A stretch of DNA of 64,000 nucleotides from Ferranicluibacter quercicola (GCF_021168455.1 NZ_JAJOZR010000010.1:154265-218264), one strand, 5' to 3'; positions 17,616 to 26,236 are shown, counted from the first letter of the stretch. Numbers and translations are program-made. The notes: generated by a model not told the origin, from the letters alone.

Positions 17616-18365
17616 TTAGAGCACGCCGGCTTCGTTCTTCAGCTTGTCGACCAGTTCGGCGACCGAGGCCACCTTGATGCCTGCCTTGCGGCCGGCGGGC
17701 TCTTCCGTCTTCAGAACGGTCAGGCGCGGCGTGGTGTCGACGCCGAAATCGGCCGGCGTCTTCTTGTCGAGCGGCTTCTTCTTCGCCTTCATGATGTTGG
17801 GCAGGGAAGCGTAGCGCGGCTCGTTGAGGCGCAGATCCGTCGTGACGACGGCAGGAAGCTTGATGTCGATCGTCTGCAGGCCGCCATCCACTTCGCGGGT
17901 CACGGTTGCCGTGTCGGCGCCGAGCTCGACCTTGGAGGCGAAGGTGCCCTGGCTCCAGCCGAGCAGCGCGGACAGCATCTGGCCCGTCTGGTTCGAGTCG
18001 TCGTCGATCGCCTGCTTGCCCACGATGACGAGCGAAGGCTGTTCGGCTTCGACCACGCCCTTGAGGATCTTGGCGACCGCCAGCGGCTCCACGGCCGCAT
18101 CGGTCTCGACGAGGATCGCGCGGTCCGCGCCCATGGCAAGCCCAGTGCGCAGCGTTTCCTCGGCCTTGGCCGGGCCGATCGAGACGACGACCACTTCCGT
18201 CGCCTTGCCGGCTTCCTTCAGCCGCAGCGCTTCTTCCACGGAGATTTCGTCGAAGGGGTTCATCGACATCTTCACATTGGCAAGCTCGACGCCGGAACCG
18301 TCCGGCTTGACGCGGATCTTGACGTTGTAGTCAACGACGCGCTTCACGGTGACAAGAATTTTCAT
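17616..18365 (-). CDS. etfB: Electron transfer flavoprotein subunit beta
   Basis: A 249-residue AMP-binding subunit of ETF. MKILVTVKRVVDYNVKIRV at the N-terminus, the NPFDEISVEEALRLKE segment (about 46-61) and the beta-subunit signature running through ASKVELGADTATVTREVDGG and the LPAVVTTDLRLNEPRY stretch (about 185-200) are family hallmarks. ATG at 18365 has GAAGGAAGG a few bases upstream; an in-frame ATG 11 codons earlier is unlikely. First gene of the etfBA pair; a promoter with a palindromic operator is proposed about 280 bases upstream. Confidence 0.95.
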   Translation of the reverse strand: MKILVTVKRVVDYNVKIRVKPDGSGVELANVKMSMNPFDEISVEEALRLKEAGKATEVVVVSIGPAKAEETLRTGLAMGADRAILVETDAAVEPLAVAKILKGVVEAEQPSLVIVGKQAIDDDSNQTGQMLSALLGWSQGTFASKVELGADTATVTREVDGGLQTIDIKLPAVVTTDLRLNEPRYASLPNIMKAKKKPLDKKTPADFGVDTTPRLTVLKTEEPAGRKAGIKVASVAELVDKLKNEAGVL

Positions 18366-18645
18366 GGAGCCTTCCTTCATCGAATCTCGGCAGTTCATCT
18401 CAGCAGTGAGGCCGGGCCGGATGCCCCGGCGAGCCTTCGACGTGCTGATACCGGGTCGCGTATGTCAGCACGTCTGGTTCCCGTGTGGCGCCTCTCGGCG
18501 CCGATCTCAAATCCGCAAGCTTTTCAGGCGCGTGCATCGTGAGATCGCATATTCCCACGCCGCCCCGTCAGTCGATTGGCGACATCGATACGCGTTTTCA
18601 CCACAATTGCAATCTTGCCTGAACGTGCTCCCGGTCCCGATGCGT

Positions 18646-18673
18646 AAATTACTGACCTTTACGTGCACGTCAA
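18646..18673 (-). promoter_or_regulatory. Candidate etfB promoter with LiuR-like operator
   Basis: On the minus strand TTGACG (18673-18668), a 16-base spacer and TAATTT (18651-18646) form a plausible sigma-70 promoter pointing at etfB. The -35 element is part of a palindrome, plus-strand TTTACGTGCACGTCAA (18658-18673), centred on the perfect ACGTGCACGT. This resembles the TTTACGT-type palindromes reported for LiuR, a MerR-family regulator of branched-chain amino acid catabolism in proteobacteria. The rest of the 351-base gap between etfB and the rhomboid gene (18366-18716) shows no gene. Confidence 0.4.
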
Positions 18674-18716
18674 TAGTTCGTGCGAAAATTCTGGTGGAGA
18701 TGTCCGGCGCCCTGCT

Positions 18717-19499
18717 TCACGGTCGCGTGCCCCAGGGGCCCGCTCCAGCCTGCGGCGGCGGGAGGTCGCGCGGCGGCGCGTCCACGAGGCGCACGGCCTT
18801 GGGCACGACGACGACCCGGTCGAAGAGGGGAACGCCCTTGCGGCGCATGACGAGGACCAGCAGCAGGCCGGCGATGATGCCGCCGACATGGGCGCCCCAG
18901 GAGACGTCGGCCGAGGGATCGACCGCGAGCATGTAGAACTGCTGGGCGATCCAGAGGGCGAGCGGGATGAAGGCGGGCAAGGGCAGGGGGATGCGGAAGA
19001 GGACGAGCACCCAGACGCGGACGCGCGGGTGCAGAAGAAAATAGGCCGCGACCACGCCGGAAACGGCGCCGGATGCGCCGATCAGCGGCGCCTGCGAATA
19101 GGGCACGACCAGACCATGAACGACGGCGCCGGCCGCCGCGCAGGCAAGGTAGAAGATCAGGAAGCGGACGTGCCCCAGCGCGTCTTCCACATTGTCGCCG
19201 AACACCCAGAGGAAGAGCATGTTGGTGCCGAGGTGGTAGAGATCGGCATGCAGAAAGGCATAGGTGATATGAGTTGCGGCCTCCGGCACGACGGCGATGC
19301 CGGGTGCCAGCGTCGCATCGCCGAAGATCAGCGCGGGGATGTAGCCGAAGCCGAGAAGATCGGCATTGACGGTGGAGGCCTCCACGAACAGAGGCCCTGT
19401 GAGGAAGAAGATCACCACGTTCGCAAGGATCAGCCCGATCGTCACGACCTGCAGACGGATGTGCTTCAGGTTGTTGCGATCGTGAAGCGGTATGAACAT
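18717..19499 (-). CDS. Rhomboid-family intramembrane serine protease
   Basis: A 260-residue polytopic membrane protease. The catalytic serine is Ser143 in GASGAVSG (141-148), and the partner histidine is His204 in SWGAHVGGIIAG. THITYAFLHADLYHLGTNMLFL (about 77-98) carries the conserved HxxxN-type segment, and FGDNVEDALGHVRF follows; about six helices are visible. The C-terminal tail (from about 225) is Pro/Arg-rich and cytosolic or disordered. Substrate unknown. It is 45 bases downstream of the adenosyltransferase gene in the same direction, likely one transcript. Confidence 0.9.
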   Translation of the reverse strand: MFIPLHDRNNLKHIRLQVVTIGLILANVVIFFLTGPLFVEASTVNADLLGFGYIPALIFGDATLAPGIAVVPEAATHITYAFLHADLYHLGTNMLFLWVFGDNVEDALGHVRFLIFYLACAAAGAVVHGLVVPYSQAPLIGASGAVSGVVAAYFLLHPRVRVWVLVLFRIPLPLPAFIPLALWIAQQFYMLAVDPSADVSWGAHVGGIIAGLLLVLVMRRKGVPLFDRVVVVPKAVRLVDAPPRDLPPPQAGAGPWGTRP

Positions 19500-19544
19500 G
19501 GTGTCTCCTCCGGCGCAGGCGGCCTTACCGCGTAAGCCCGGGCC

Positions 19545-20123
19545 TCACCTTGTGAGACCGGGCACCCAGAGCACGTCGCCGCGGCCGCGATCGTTCAGCC
19601 AGCGGGCTGCCACGAAGAGGAAGTCGGAGAGGCGGTTGACATATTCGAGCGCCGCCGGGCTGACCGTCTCCCCGTCGGTGTGGGAGAGAGCGACCATGGC
19701 GCGTTCGGCCCGGCGCGCGATGGTGCGTGCGAGGTGCAAGTGGGCTGCAGCCGGCGTTCCGCCGTTCAGCACGAAGGAGCGCAGCGGCTCGAGATCGGCA
19801 TTCAGACGGTCGATCTCGCCTTCCAGCCGCGCGACCTGACCGGCGACGATGCGCAGCGGCTCGTAGGGCAGCGTCTCGCCCGTATCCGGCGTCGAGAGAT
19901 CCGCTCCGAGATCGAAGAGATCGTTCTGGATGCGCTTCAGCATCGCGTCGACCTCCGGCTCGCTCGATGTCGTCAGGCGCGCCATGCCGATCGCGGCATT
20001 CGCCTCGTCGATCGTGCCGTAGCATTCGACCCTCAGATCGTTCTTCAGGCGGCGCGGTCCGGCGGCAAGGCCTGTCGTACCGTCGTCACCGGTGCGGGTG
20101 TAGATCTTGTTGAGCTTGACCAT
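19545..20123 (-). CDS. Cob(I)yrinic acid a,c-diamide adenosyltransferase, PduO type
   Basis: A 192-residue ATP:cob(I)alamin adenosyltransferase that makes coenzyme B12. The N-terminal ATP loop TRTGDDGTTGL (9-19) and the C-terminal VNRLSDFLFVAARW (about 166-179) are diagnostic of the PduO/MMAB fold. Its stop-to-start distance from the upstream HIG1-like gene is one base, so the two are almost certainly translated from one message. Adenosylcobalamin would serve enzymes such as methylmalonyl-CoA mutase, which is not in this window. Confidence 0.93.
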   Translation of the reverse strand: MVKLNKIYTRTGDDGTTGLAAGPRRLKNDLRVECYGTIDEANAAIGMARLTTSSEPEVDAMLKRIQNDLFDLGADLSTPDTGETLPYEPLRIVAGQVARLEGEIDRLNADLEPLRSFVLNGGTPAAAHLHLARTIARRAERAMVALSHTDGETVSPAALEYVNRLSDFLFVAARWLNDRGRGDVLWVPGLTR

Positions 20124-20124
20124 G

Positions 20125-20322
20125 TCAGCGTCCTCCCCCGGTAATCCAGAGGGTGAGCATGATCAGGCCGATGGCGACCGCCTGGAGCAGGACGCGGGCC
20201 TGCATCAGCTTGTTGGAAGCGTTGCCGCTGCCGCCCTTGGCCATGGTGATCAGGCCACGGATCAGCACGATGACGACGAGGCCCATCACGAGCAGAGTGA
20301 GGCCGGTAAGGAAGGAACTCAT
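20125..20322 (-). CDS. Small HIG1-like twin-transmembrane protein
   Basis: A 65-residue protein with two membrane helices (about 5-25 and 43-61) joined by a polar loop AKGGSGNASNKLMQARVLLQ. The SNKLM.AR.L.Q segment matches the HIG1 (hypoxia-induced gene 1) domain; bacterial members are small inner-membrane proteins sometimes linked to cytochrome oxidases. ATG at 20322 has AAGGAA close upstream. It sits one base before the adenosyltransferase gene, so coupling is likely. Function unproven. Confidence 0.82.
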   Translation of the reverse strand: MSSFLTGLTLLVMGLVVIVLIRGLITMAKGGSGNASNKLMQARVLLQAVAIGLIMLTLWITGGGR

Positions 20323-20374
20323 GCGCAGTCTTTCTGACGGCCGCTTGCCGTCCCACCAGAGAGGATCCGGCCGC

Positions 20375-21223
20375 TCAGCCGAGGCGCCCGATAATGCGAT
20401 AGAACAGGCCCGCCGGAAGAAGTTTCTTCAACCGTGCGCCCTGTTTGGCCGGTTGAGTCACAATATAGTGCGGCCGCGGGCGTTTTGCCGTCAAGGCTTT
20501 CACAAGAACGGCATAAACCGCCTCCGGCCCGAGCTTGCCCCGGGACGGGCCGCCTTCGCCGGTCAGCCGGCGCATCTGCCGGACATATTCATCGCGGTGC
20601 ACCGAGCCTTCGAGATCGATATGGCGGCGGATATGCGTAACGGCATTGGCCGTGAAGCGCGACTCGATCGGGCCGGGCTCGATCAGGCTGACCGCGATGC
20701 CGGTGCCGGCAAGCTCCATGCGCAGGGTGAGCGACAGGCCCTCGATGGCGAACTTCGACGCATTGTAGGCGCCGCGCCACCGGTAGGGCACGATGCCGAG
20801 AATGGAGGAGCATTGCACGATACGGCCGTGGCCCTGCGCCCGCATGACCGGGATGACGCGGCGTGTAAGGTCGTGCCAGCCGATGACGTTGGTCTCGAGC
20901 TGCAGGCGCAACGCCTCCGTCGGCAGATCCTCGACCGCGCCGGCCTGCCCGTAGGCACCGTTGTTGAACAGCGCATCCAGCCGACCGCCGGTGCGCGCCA
21001 GAACCGCCTCGACCATGGCCGCGATCGTCTCCGTGCGGGTGTAGTCCATGAGGAAGGTCTCGATGCCCTCGGCTTCGAGGCCGACACGGTCTTCCTCCCG
21101 GCGGACGGTGGCGAAGACGCGCCAGCCATCGCGGGCGAGCGCCCTTGCCGCATAGGCGCCGATGCCGGAGGAGCATCCCGTGACGATGATGGCGGGCCGG
21201 TCCCGATGGGGGCTGTCTGTCAT
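20375..21223 (-). CDS. Short-chain dehydrogenase/reductase
   Basis: A 282-residue SDR oxidoreductase. The cofactor loop VTGCSSGIG (about 14-22), the NNGAYG variant of the NNAG motif (about 87-92), catalytic Ser in IVQCSSILG and the YxxxK pair in YNASKFAIEG are intact; the EPGPIESRF stretch follows as in classical SDRs. Substrate cannot be inferred. Start at 21223 (MTDSPHRDR); an ATG ten codons earlier is possible. It is upstream of the HIG1-like gene with a 52-base gap and may head the leftward run. Confidence 0.88.
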   Translation of the reverse strand: MTDSPHRDRPAIIVTGCSSGIGAYAARALARDGWRVFATVRREEDRVGLEAEGIETFLMDYTRTETIAAMVEAVLARTGGRLDALFNNGAYGQAGAVEDLPTEALRLQLETNVIGWHDLTRRVIPVMRAQGHGRIVQCSSILGIVPYRWRGAYNASKFAIEGLSLTLRMELAGTGIAVSLIEPGPIESRFTANAVTHIRRHIDLEGSVHRDEYVRQMRRLTGEGGPSRGKLGPEAVYAVLVKALTAKRPRPHYIVTQPAKQGARLKKLLPAGLFYRIIGRLG

Positions 21224-21455
21224 GGGCTCTCGGTCGCTTCGGGCTTTGCGCATGGGTATATGGACATGGGCAGGTGGACTTGGAGCGCTGGTTTCCCATA
21301 TTCGCAGGCAGGTGACAATCTTGCGGCAGTTGGGCTTGCGCCGCGTGGCGGATCGCCACGCCGGCGACGACATCGATGAACGTGCATGAAACCAAATCGC
21401 GGCGCGTTGCGTATCCCGGAGGACGGGGCGGCGTGCCCTTGAGAGCGGAGACCGG

Positions 21456-22415
21456 ATGCCGTTGTTCCTGCGTATGGCCTGGAAGGTCACATTCGATGCG
21501 CTGTGGCATTTCAGCGACGACGACGGCTGGGCGATGGCCAGCCATGTCGCGCTGTCGTCGCTGCTCGCGATCTTCCCGTTCCTGATCTTCGGCACCGCGC
21601 TCGGCAGCTTTCTGGGCGCCGACCAGTTCGCCACCACGGCCGTGCATCTGATCTTCGACACCTGGCCGCCGTCGATCGCAAAGCCGATCGCCGACGAGAT
21701 CGTGCAGGTGCTGACGACGCCGCGCGGCGGGTTGCTCACCGTTTCGGTGCTGGCTGCGGCCTATTTCGCCTCCAATGGCGTCGAGGCGCTGCGCATTTCG
21801 CTCAACCGCGCTTATCGCGTGGCGGAAAGCCGGCCCTGGTACGTGACGCGCATCGCCAGTCTCGGCTTCGTGCTGGCGGGTGTCGTCATTCTCGCCTTCG
21901 TCAGCCTGCTGCTCGTCGCGGTGCCGCTCGCGCTTCGCTATGCCGACCGCTGGCTGCCCTGGCTGGACGAGATCCTGTCCATGGTCGACAACTGGGGTCT
22001 GGCGCTCGCGCTTCTGATCCTCACCTGCGGGCTGATCGTCTCGCATCTCTGGCTGCCCGACGGCCGGCGCAAGATCATGGACGTCCTGCCCGGCATCCTC
22101 ATCACGCTCATCGCCTGGACGATCGGCGCCTTCGGTTTCGCCTCCTACCTCTCGACCTTCGCCAACTATGTCTCGACCTATGCCGGTCTGGCCTCGATCA
22201 TGATCGTGCTCGTGTTCCTTTACATGGTCGGGGCCATCTTCATCATCGGCGCGGAAATCAATGCCGCGATCATGAAGTACAAGGTCAAGCGCATGGTCAT
22301 CCGCCATTTTCGCGGCATGCCGGCGGTCGAAGCCGCGGCCACGCGCGACATCGCCCTTCCCGAAGAGGGCGCGGCGGCGGAGTCAGAGAACAAGCGCGCG
22401 GACCTGCGCCGCTGA
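21456..22415 (+). CDS. YihY/BrkB-family inner-membrane protein
   Basis: A 319-residue polytopic protein with about six helices spread over residues 25-280. Family marks are ASHVALSSLLAIFPFLIF near the N-terminus, AAYFASNGVEALRISLNRAY in the middle and AGLASIMIVLVFLYMVGAIFIIGAEIN at the end. The family is widespread and was once called ribonuclease BN by mistake; its role is unknown. ATG at 21456 has GGAGA upstream. The last 33 bases overlap the convergent gluQ. Confidence 0.9.
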   Translation: MPLFLRMAWKVTFDALWHFSDDDGWAMASHVALSSLLAIFPFLIFGTALGSFLGADQFATTAVHLIFDTWPPSIAKPIADEIVQVLTTPRGGLLTVSVLAAAYFASNGVEALRISLNRAYRVAESRPWYVTRIASLGFVLAGVVILAFVSLLLVAVPLALRYADRWLPWLDEILSMVDNWGLALALLILTCGLIVSHLWLPDGRRKIMDVLPGILITLIAWTIGAFGFASYLSTFANYVSTYAGLASIMIVLVFLYMVGAIFIIGAEINAAIMKYKVKRMVIRHFRGMPAVEAAATRDIALPEEGAAAESENKRADLRR

Positions 22416-23303
22416 GAGACCGCTTTCCCGGAGTGCGGCCAGCCCCGTATCGCGCTGGCTCTTCGACAGCTTCCGTCCATCCGGCCCACGCACAAGGCGG
22501 TGGTGGTGATAGACCGGCGCGGGCATGTCGAGCAGTGTCTGGAGCAGGCGGTGTACCGCGGTCGCATGGAAGAGGTCCTGCCCCCGCACGACATGGGTGA
22601 CGCCCTGCACCGCATCGTCCACCGTCACCGACAGATGGTAGCTGGAGGGTGCATCCGGCCGCGACAGGATGACATCGCCCCAGGCTTCGGGCCGCGCCGC
22701 GATCGTGCCCGCCAAGCCTTCCGGATCGTCCGTGCCGCTTGTCGGGCGGGTTCCGGTTTCCTGCCAGGTGAGCGGCCCGTCGATGGCACGGCGTGCCGCC
22801 TCCATGTCCAGACGCCAGGCATAGGGCCGTCCGGTCGCCTCTGCCGCGGCAACGGCATCCTCTCTTCGCCGTGTGTCCCACGTCCGCTCGGGGCCGGGAT
22901 AGAGCGGGGCACCGTCCGGATCGCGCGGCCACGTGCCGCCGCCGGCCTCGATGGCTGCGACATGCGCGCGGATCTCGCCGCGCGTGAGGAAGGCGGGATA
23001 GACGAGGCCGCGGGCCTTCAGATGGTCGAGGGCCGTCTCGTAGTCGGCGAAATGATCGGACTGGCGCCGCACGGGCGCCTCGAAGGTGAGGCCGAGCCAG
23101 GCGAGATCCTCGACGATGGCCCGCTCGAACTCCGGCCGGCAGCGCGCGCGGTCGATATCTTCCAGCCGCAGCAGAAGCCGGCCGCCGGTCTCCCGTGCGA
23201 ACCGTGCGTTCAGCAGGGCCGAGAGGGCATGGCCGAGGTGCAGTGCGCCGTTGGGGCTCGGCGCGAAGCGATAGACCGGGGGCGTGAACAGGCTGTTCGG
23301 CAT
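22383..23303 (-). CDS. gluQ: Glutamyl-Q tRNA(Asp) synthetase
   Basis: A 306-residue paralogue of glutamyl-tRNA synthetase without an anticodon-binding domain; it glutamylates the queuosine in tRNA(Asp). The HIGH-type motif reads HLGH (22-25) and the KMSKS-type motif is KLSKS near the C-terminus; the RFAPSPNGALHLGHA stretch is typical. The zinc-binding cysteines seen in many GluQ proteins (a YPCFC-type segment) are replaced here by VYPAFLTRGEI. Normal length. It overlaps brkB by 33 bases tail to tail. Confidence 0.9.
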   Translation of the reverse strand: MPNSLFTPPVYRFAPSPNGALHLGHALSALLNARFARETGGRLLLRLEDIDRARCRPEFERAIVEDLAWLGLTFEAPVRRQSDHFADYETALDHLKARGLVYPAFLTRGEIRAHVAAIEAGGGTWPRDPDGAPLYPGPERTWDTRRREDAVAAAEATGRPYAWRLDMEAARRAIDGPLTWQETGTRPTSGTDDPEGLAGTIAARPEAWGDVILSRPDAPSSYHLSVTVDDAVQGVTHVVRGQDLFHATAVHRLLQTLLDMPAPVYHHHRLVRGPDGRKLSKSQRDTGLAALRESGLSAAQVRALVL

Positions 23304-23359
23304 GAACGTCTTCTGCCATCAATGGGCCGCCGGGCCAAGACGGCGGGAGGACCCTCACG

Positions 23360-24004
23360 ATGCGAATTTCGAGCGACCACGATGTCTCCTGCGGTCTTGC
23401 GGCCCTGGGGACGCGCGATCCCCGCCTTGTGCCCATCATCGCCGCTGCCGGAGCGGTGCCACTGCGGCGGTCCGAACCCGGCTTTTCCGGGCTGGCCGCA
23501 ATCATCGTCTCGCAGATGATCTCCAAGGCGAGTGCGGCGGCGATCTGGAACCGGATGACCTTGCGGCTCGGCACGGTGGAGGCTGGCGCTTTCCTTGCGC
23601 TCGACGAGGCGGATGGCCGCGCCACCGGCCTGTCGGGGGCGAAGATCAAGGCGCTGCGGGCCGCGGCTCTTGCCGTGGAGGCCGGAGTGCTGGATCTCGA
23701 CGGAATCTGCGATCTGGAGCCGGATGCTGCCATCGCCGCGCTCGGTGCGCTGCCGGGCATCGGCCGCTGGACGGCGGAGGTCTATCTGGTCTTCTGCGCC
23801 GGTCACCCGGATGTGTTTCCGGTCGGCGACGTCGCGCTGCAGAGCGCCGTTGCGCACGCGTTCCGCCTGGAGGCGCGTCCGTCTGCGCGGGCGCTGGATA
23901 CGATCAGCCTTGCCTGGAGCCCCTGGCGCAGTGTCGCGGCACGTCTGTTCTGGGCCTATTACGCCCGCTGCATGCGCCGCGATGCCGCACCCGTTCTCGC
24001 CTGA
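23360..24004 (+). CDS. DNA-3-methyladenine glycosylase, AlkA type
   Basis: A 214-residue base-excision DNA glycosylase of the HhH-GPD family. The helix-hairpin-helix LPGIGRWTAEVYLVF is at about 132-146 and the catalytic aspartate follows in VFPVGDVALQ (about 151-160). The N-terminal extra domain of E. coli AlkA is missing, as in the short alphaproteobacterial forms. ATG at 23360 has GGAGG eight bases upstream. It lies between gluQ (divergent) and the HNH gene. Confidence 0.9.
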   Translation: MRISSDHDVSCGLAALGTRDPRLVPIIAAAGAVPLRRSEPGFSGLAAIIVSQMISKASAAAIWNRMTLRLGTVEAGAFLALDEADGRATGLSGAKIKALRAAALAVEAGVLDLDGICDLEPDAAIAALGALPGIGRWTAEVYLVFCAGHPDVFPVGDVALQSAVAHAFRLEARPSARALDTISLAWSPWRSVAARLFWAYYARCMRRDAAPVLA

Positions 24005-24139
24005 GGCAGGGTCGTGCCGCGTGGCGCGTAACCATCTGAAATGAATCTTTTGTTGCCGATTTCCTTTCGGCTTCACAATCCTGACGTAACGAGCCTAATA
24101 TAGAAGTGCAGATGCCGAATCGATCAGGAGTCACTGGAC

Positions 24140-24697
24140 TTGACGATTGCAGTCTCACCTCAGGCCTTGCCTGCGCTCGTGTTGAACGCGGACTACCGGC
24201 CTCTTAGTTATTACCCCTTGTCGCTCTGGTCCTGGCAGGACGCGATCAAGGCGGTCTTCCTTGACCGTGTCGTTATTCTCGCGGAATACGAACATCAGGT
24301 GTCCTCGCCCAGCTTTTCAATGAAGCTTCCGAGCGTCGTGTGCCTGAAGAGCTATGTCCAGCCGTCGCGCCATCCGGCCTTCACGCGCTTCAACGTCTTT
24401 CTGCGGGACCGTTTCGAATGTCAGTATTGCGGCTCGCCCGACGACCTGACCTTCGACCATGTCATTCCGCGCTGCCATGGCGGCCAGACGACGTGGGAGA
24501 ACGTGGTGGCCGCGTGCTCGCCCTGCAATCTGCGCAAGGGCGGCAAGATGCCGCGCAATGCCGGCATGTTCCCGCACCAGAAACCCTACCACCCGACGGT
24601 GCAGGACCTGCACAACAACGGCCGGCTGTTTCCGCCAAATTTTCTGCATGAAAGCTGGATGGACTATCTTTACTGGGATGTCGAACTGCAGCCTTGA
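24140..24697 (+). CDS. HNH endonuclease domain protein
   Basis: A 185-residue HNH nuclease. The zinc site is Cys94/Cys97 (CQYC) and Cys126/Cys129 (CSPC), and the HNH residues are in LTFDHVIPRCHGG (104-116) and WENVVAACSPCN (119-130). The N-terminal part (PALVLNADYRPLSYYPLSLW) is the conserved front of a common stand-alone family found beside no particular system; it may act in DNA repair but this is not established. TTG at 24140 is the start: AGGAG ends nine bases before it and the first residues match the family. A terminator follows at 24740. Confidence 0.88.
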   Translation: MTIAVSPQALPALVLNADYRPLSYYPLSLWSWQDAIKAVFLDRVVILAEYEHQVSSPSFSMKLPSVVCLKSYVQPSRHPAFTRFNVFLRDRFECQYCGSPDDLTFDHVIPRCHGGQTTWENVVAACSPCNLRKGGKMPRNAGMFPHQKPYHPTVQDLHNNGRLFPPNFLHESWMDYLYWDVELQP

Positions 24698-24739
24698 GGC
24701 CTGAGTTTTCGTGAACCGCCGATGGCGGACGGGATTTTG

Positions 24740-24764
24740 CGGGCGCCTGAACGGGCGCCCGTTT
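24740..24764 (+). terminator. Intrinsic terminator after HNH gene
   Basis: CGGGCGCC (24740-24747) pairs with GGCGCCCG (24754-24761), an 8-base-pair stem with a 6-base loop, then TTT. It lies between the convergent HNH and dsbB-like genes; on the minus strand no U-run follows. Confidence 0.6.
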
Positions 24765-24768
24765 CGCG

Positions 24769-25275
24769 TTACCGCGCCTTGACGGCGCCGCGCACGGCGA
24801 TGGCCGCAAGCACGAGGCTCGCCAGCACGTTCCAGCCGGCAAAGGACAGGCCGAGCACGCGGAGCGCTGCATCCGTGCAGGACGGGCCGTGCTTGCTGTC
24901 GAGATCGCCCAGGAGATCGCCGACATTGGGTGAGACGCCCTGCGCGGTGGTCGAGCAATTGGCGGGCCCCGCCCAGAAATGCCACTCGACGCCCGCATGG
25001 TAGATGCCGATACCGGCACCGACCAGCATCATGATCGCCACGACCGCCAGCAGCAGACGCGGCAGCCAGGCTGGCATGGGGAAGGCGGCGCTGATGATGG
25101 CGAGCAGGCCGACGGGGATGCCGTAATAATAGGGCTCGCGCTGCATCAGGCAGAGCGCGCAGGGGATGTAGCCGCCGAGATGTTCGAAGCCGAGCGCGGT
25201 TCCCACCGTCACGATCATGCCGAGCGTGACGAGGACGGCGGCGGACAGGGCAGGCGAGCGTTGGATGGCGGTCAC
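24769..25275 (-). CDS. Disulfide bond formation protein B family
   Basis: A 168-residue inner-membrane protein with four helices (about 10-30, 48-66, 70-93, 138-163). It has the two redox cysteine pairs of DsbB: Cys39/Cys42 (CALC) in the first periplasmic loop, followed by LMQREPYYYG with the quinone-site arginine, and Cys107 plus Cys133 in the second loop. It should pass electrons from a periplasmic thiol oxidase to quinone. GTG at 25275 is the start. No dsbA is in the window. Confidence 0.88.
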   Translation of the reverse strand: MTAIQRSPALSAAVLVTLGMIVTVGTALGFEHLGGYIPCALCLMQREPYYYGIPVGLLAIISAAFPMPAWLPRLLLAVVAIMMLVGAGIGIYHAGVEWHFWAGPANCSTTAQGVSPNVGDLLGDLDSKHGPSCTDAALRVLGLSFAGWNVLASLVLAAIAVRGAVKAR

Positions 25276-25376
25276 GGTCTACGGGCTCCGGGAGGCGGGT
25301 TCGCTGTGTGGGTCACGAAGCCCTTACAGCATATGGTCGAGGATCGACATCTGTTTTGCGGCCGCGGCTGCGCGTG

Positions 25377-25988
25377 TCAGGGCGTGACGATCTCGGGATT
25401 GTGGAGGAAGAAGCGGTAGGCGATGAAGAGGGCGATCAGCGCGGCGGCGGCAATCGCCGAGATCAGACCGAGACGCTTCTCGATAAAATGGCGGATCTCC
25501 TCGCCATAGCGGCGCAGCAGCCAGGCGAGCAGGAAAAAGCGCGCTCCGCGCGCGATGATGGCGCAGACGATGAACAGGCCGAGATGGATGCCGGCGACGC
25601 CGGAGAGAATCGTGACGACCTTGATCGGCGGCAGATGCGCAAGGCCGGAGGTGACCAGCAGCAGCACCAGCATCTCGTTGCTGAACGAGGCACGCATCGT
25701 TTCGAACGCTTCGAGCTTGCCGTAGAATTCCAGAACCGGGCGCGCCAGCGTCTCGAAGGCGTAATGGCCGAGATACCAGCCGGCAATGCCGCCCAGCACG
25801 GAGGCGACGGTGGCGATCGCCGCATAGCGCCAGGCGCGCTCCGGCCGTGCCAGGGCCATGGGCAGAAACAGGACGTCGGCCGGCACGAGGAAGACCGAGC
25901 TTTCCACAAAGGCGATGACGGCAAGCCAGACCTCCGCCGACTTGCGCGCGGCAAGCGACATGGTCCAGTCGTAAAGGCTGCGGAGCAT
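25377..25988 (-). CDS. YqaA/DedA-type membrane protein
   Basis: A 203-residue inner-membrane protein of the SNARE-associated/VTT family. The region AFVESSVFLVPADVLFLPMALARPERAWRYA (about 25-55, helix with acidic residue and PADV) and the G-rich AGWYLGHYAFE segment are family features; about five hydrophobic stretches are visible. DedA-type proteins are thought to move lipids between membrane leaflets. GAGGA seven bases before ATG 25988 decides the start. It lies 102 bases upstream of dsbB-like on the same strand. Confidence 0.83.
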   Translation of the reverse strand: MLRSLYDWTMSLAARKSAEVWLAVIAFVESSVFLVPADVLFLPMALARPERAWRYAAIATVASVLGGIAGWYLGHYAFETLARPVLEFYGKLEAFETMRASFSNEMLVLLLVTSGLAHLPPIKVVTILSGVAGIHLGLFIVCAIIARGARFFLLAWLLRRYGEEIRHFIEKRLGLISAIAAAALIALFIAYRFFLHNPEIVTP

Positions 25989-26208
25989 CGGCAATTCCTC
26001 GATCAGGTGTGGCGACGGGCTTCGGGGGCAAGCGGGGCGCAGCCCCGGACGTGGCATTCATCAGCTTCTATGCAGGAATACGGCGCCTGTAAATCACCCC
26101 GGCGCGCCAAGGCGGCTGCGCACCGTCCTCCCGCCCATCCGGCCGCCTGCCGGCGACCCTCCCGGATCATCCGCTCGCGCAATTGCCTCCCCGGCTGCGG
26201 AATCTCGG

Positions 26209-26236
26209 TTGACCAAGTCCGCCCCACCCGTATAAA
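26209..26236 (+). promoter_or_regulatory. Promoter of tRNA-Leu
   Basis: TTGACC (26209-26214), a 16-base spacer and TATAAA (26231-26236) precede the tRNA by 20 bases, a strong sigma-70 arrangement for a stable RNA gene. The 220 bases before it, back to the YqaA-type gene, show no gene. Confidence 0.75.

Noticed and set aside
24140..24697. HNH nuclease as part of a defence system
   Set aside because: It matches a common stand-alone family, and its neighbours (alkA-type glycosylase, dsbB) are housekeeping genes with no partner such as a methylase or helicase.
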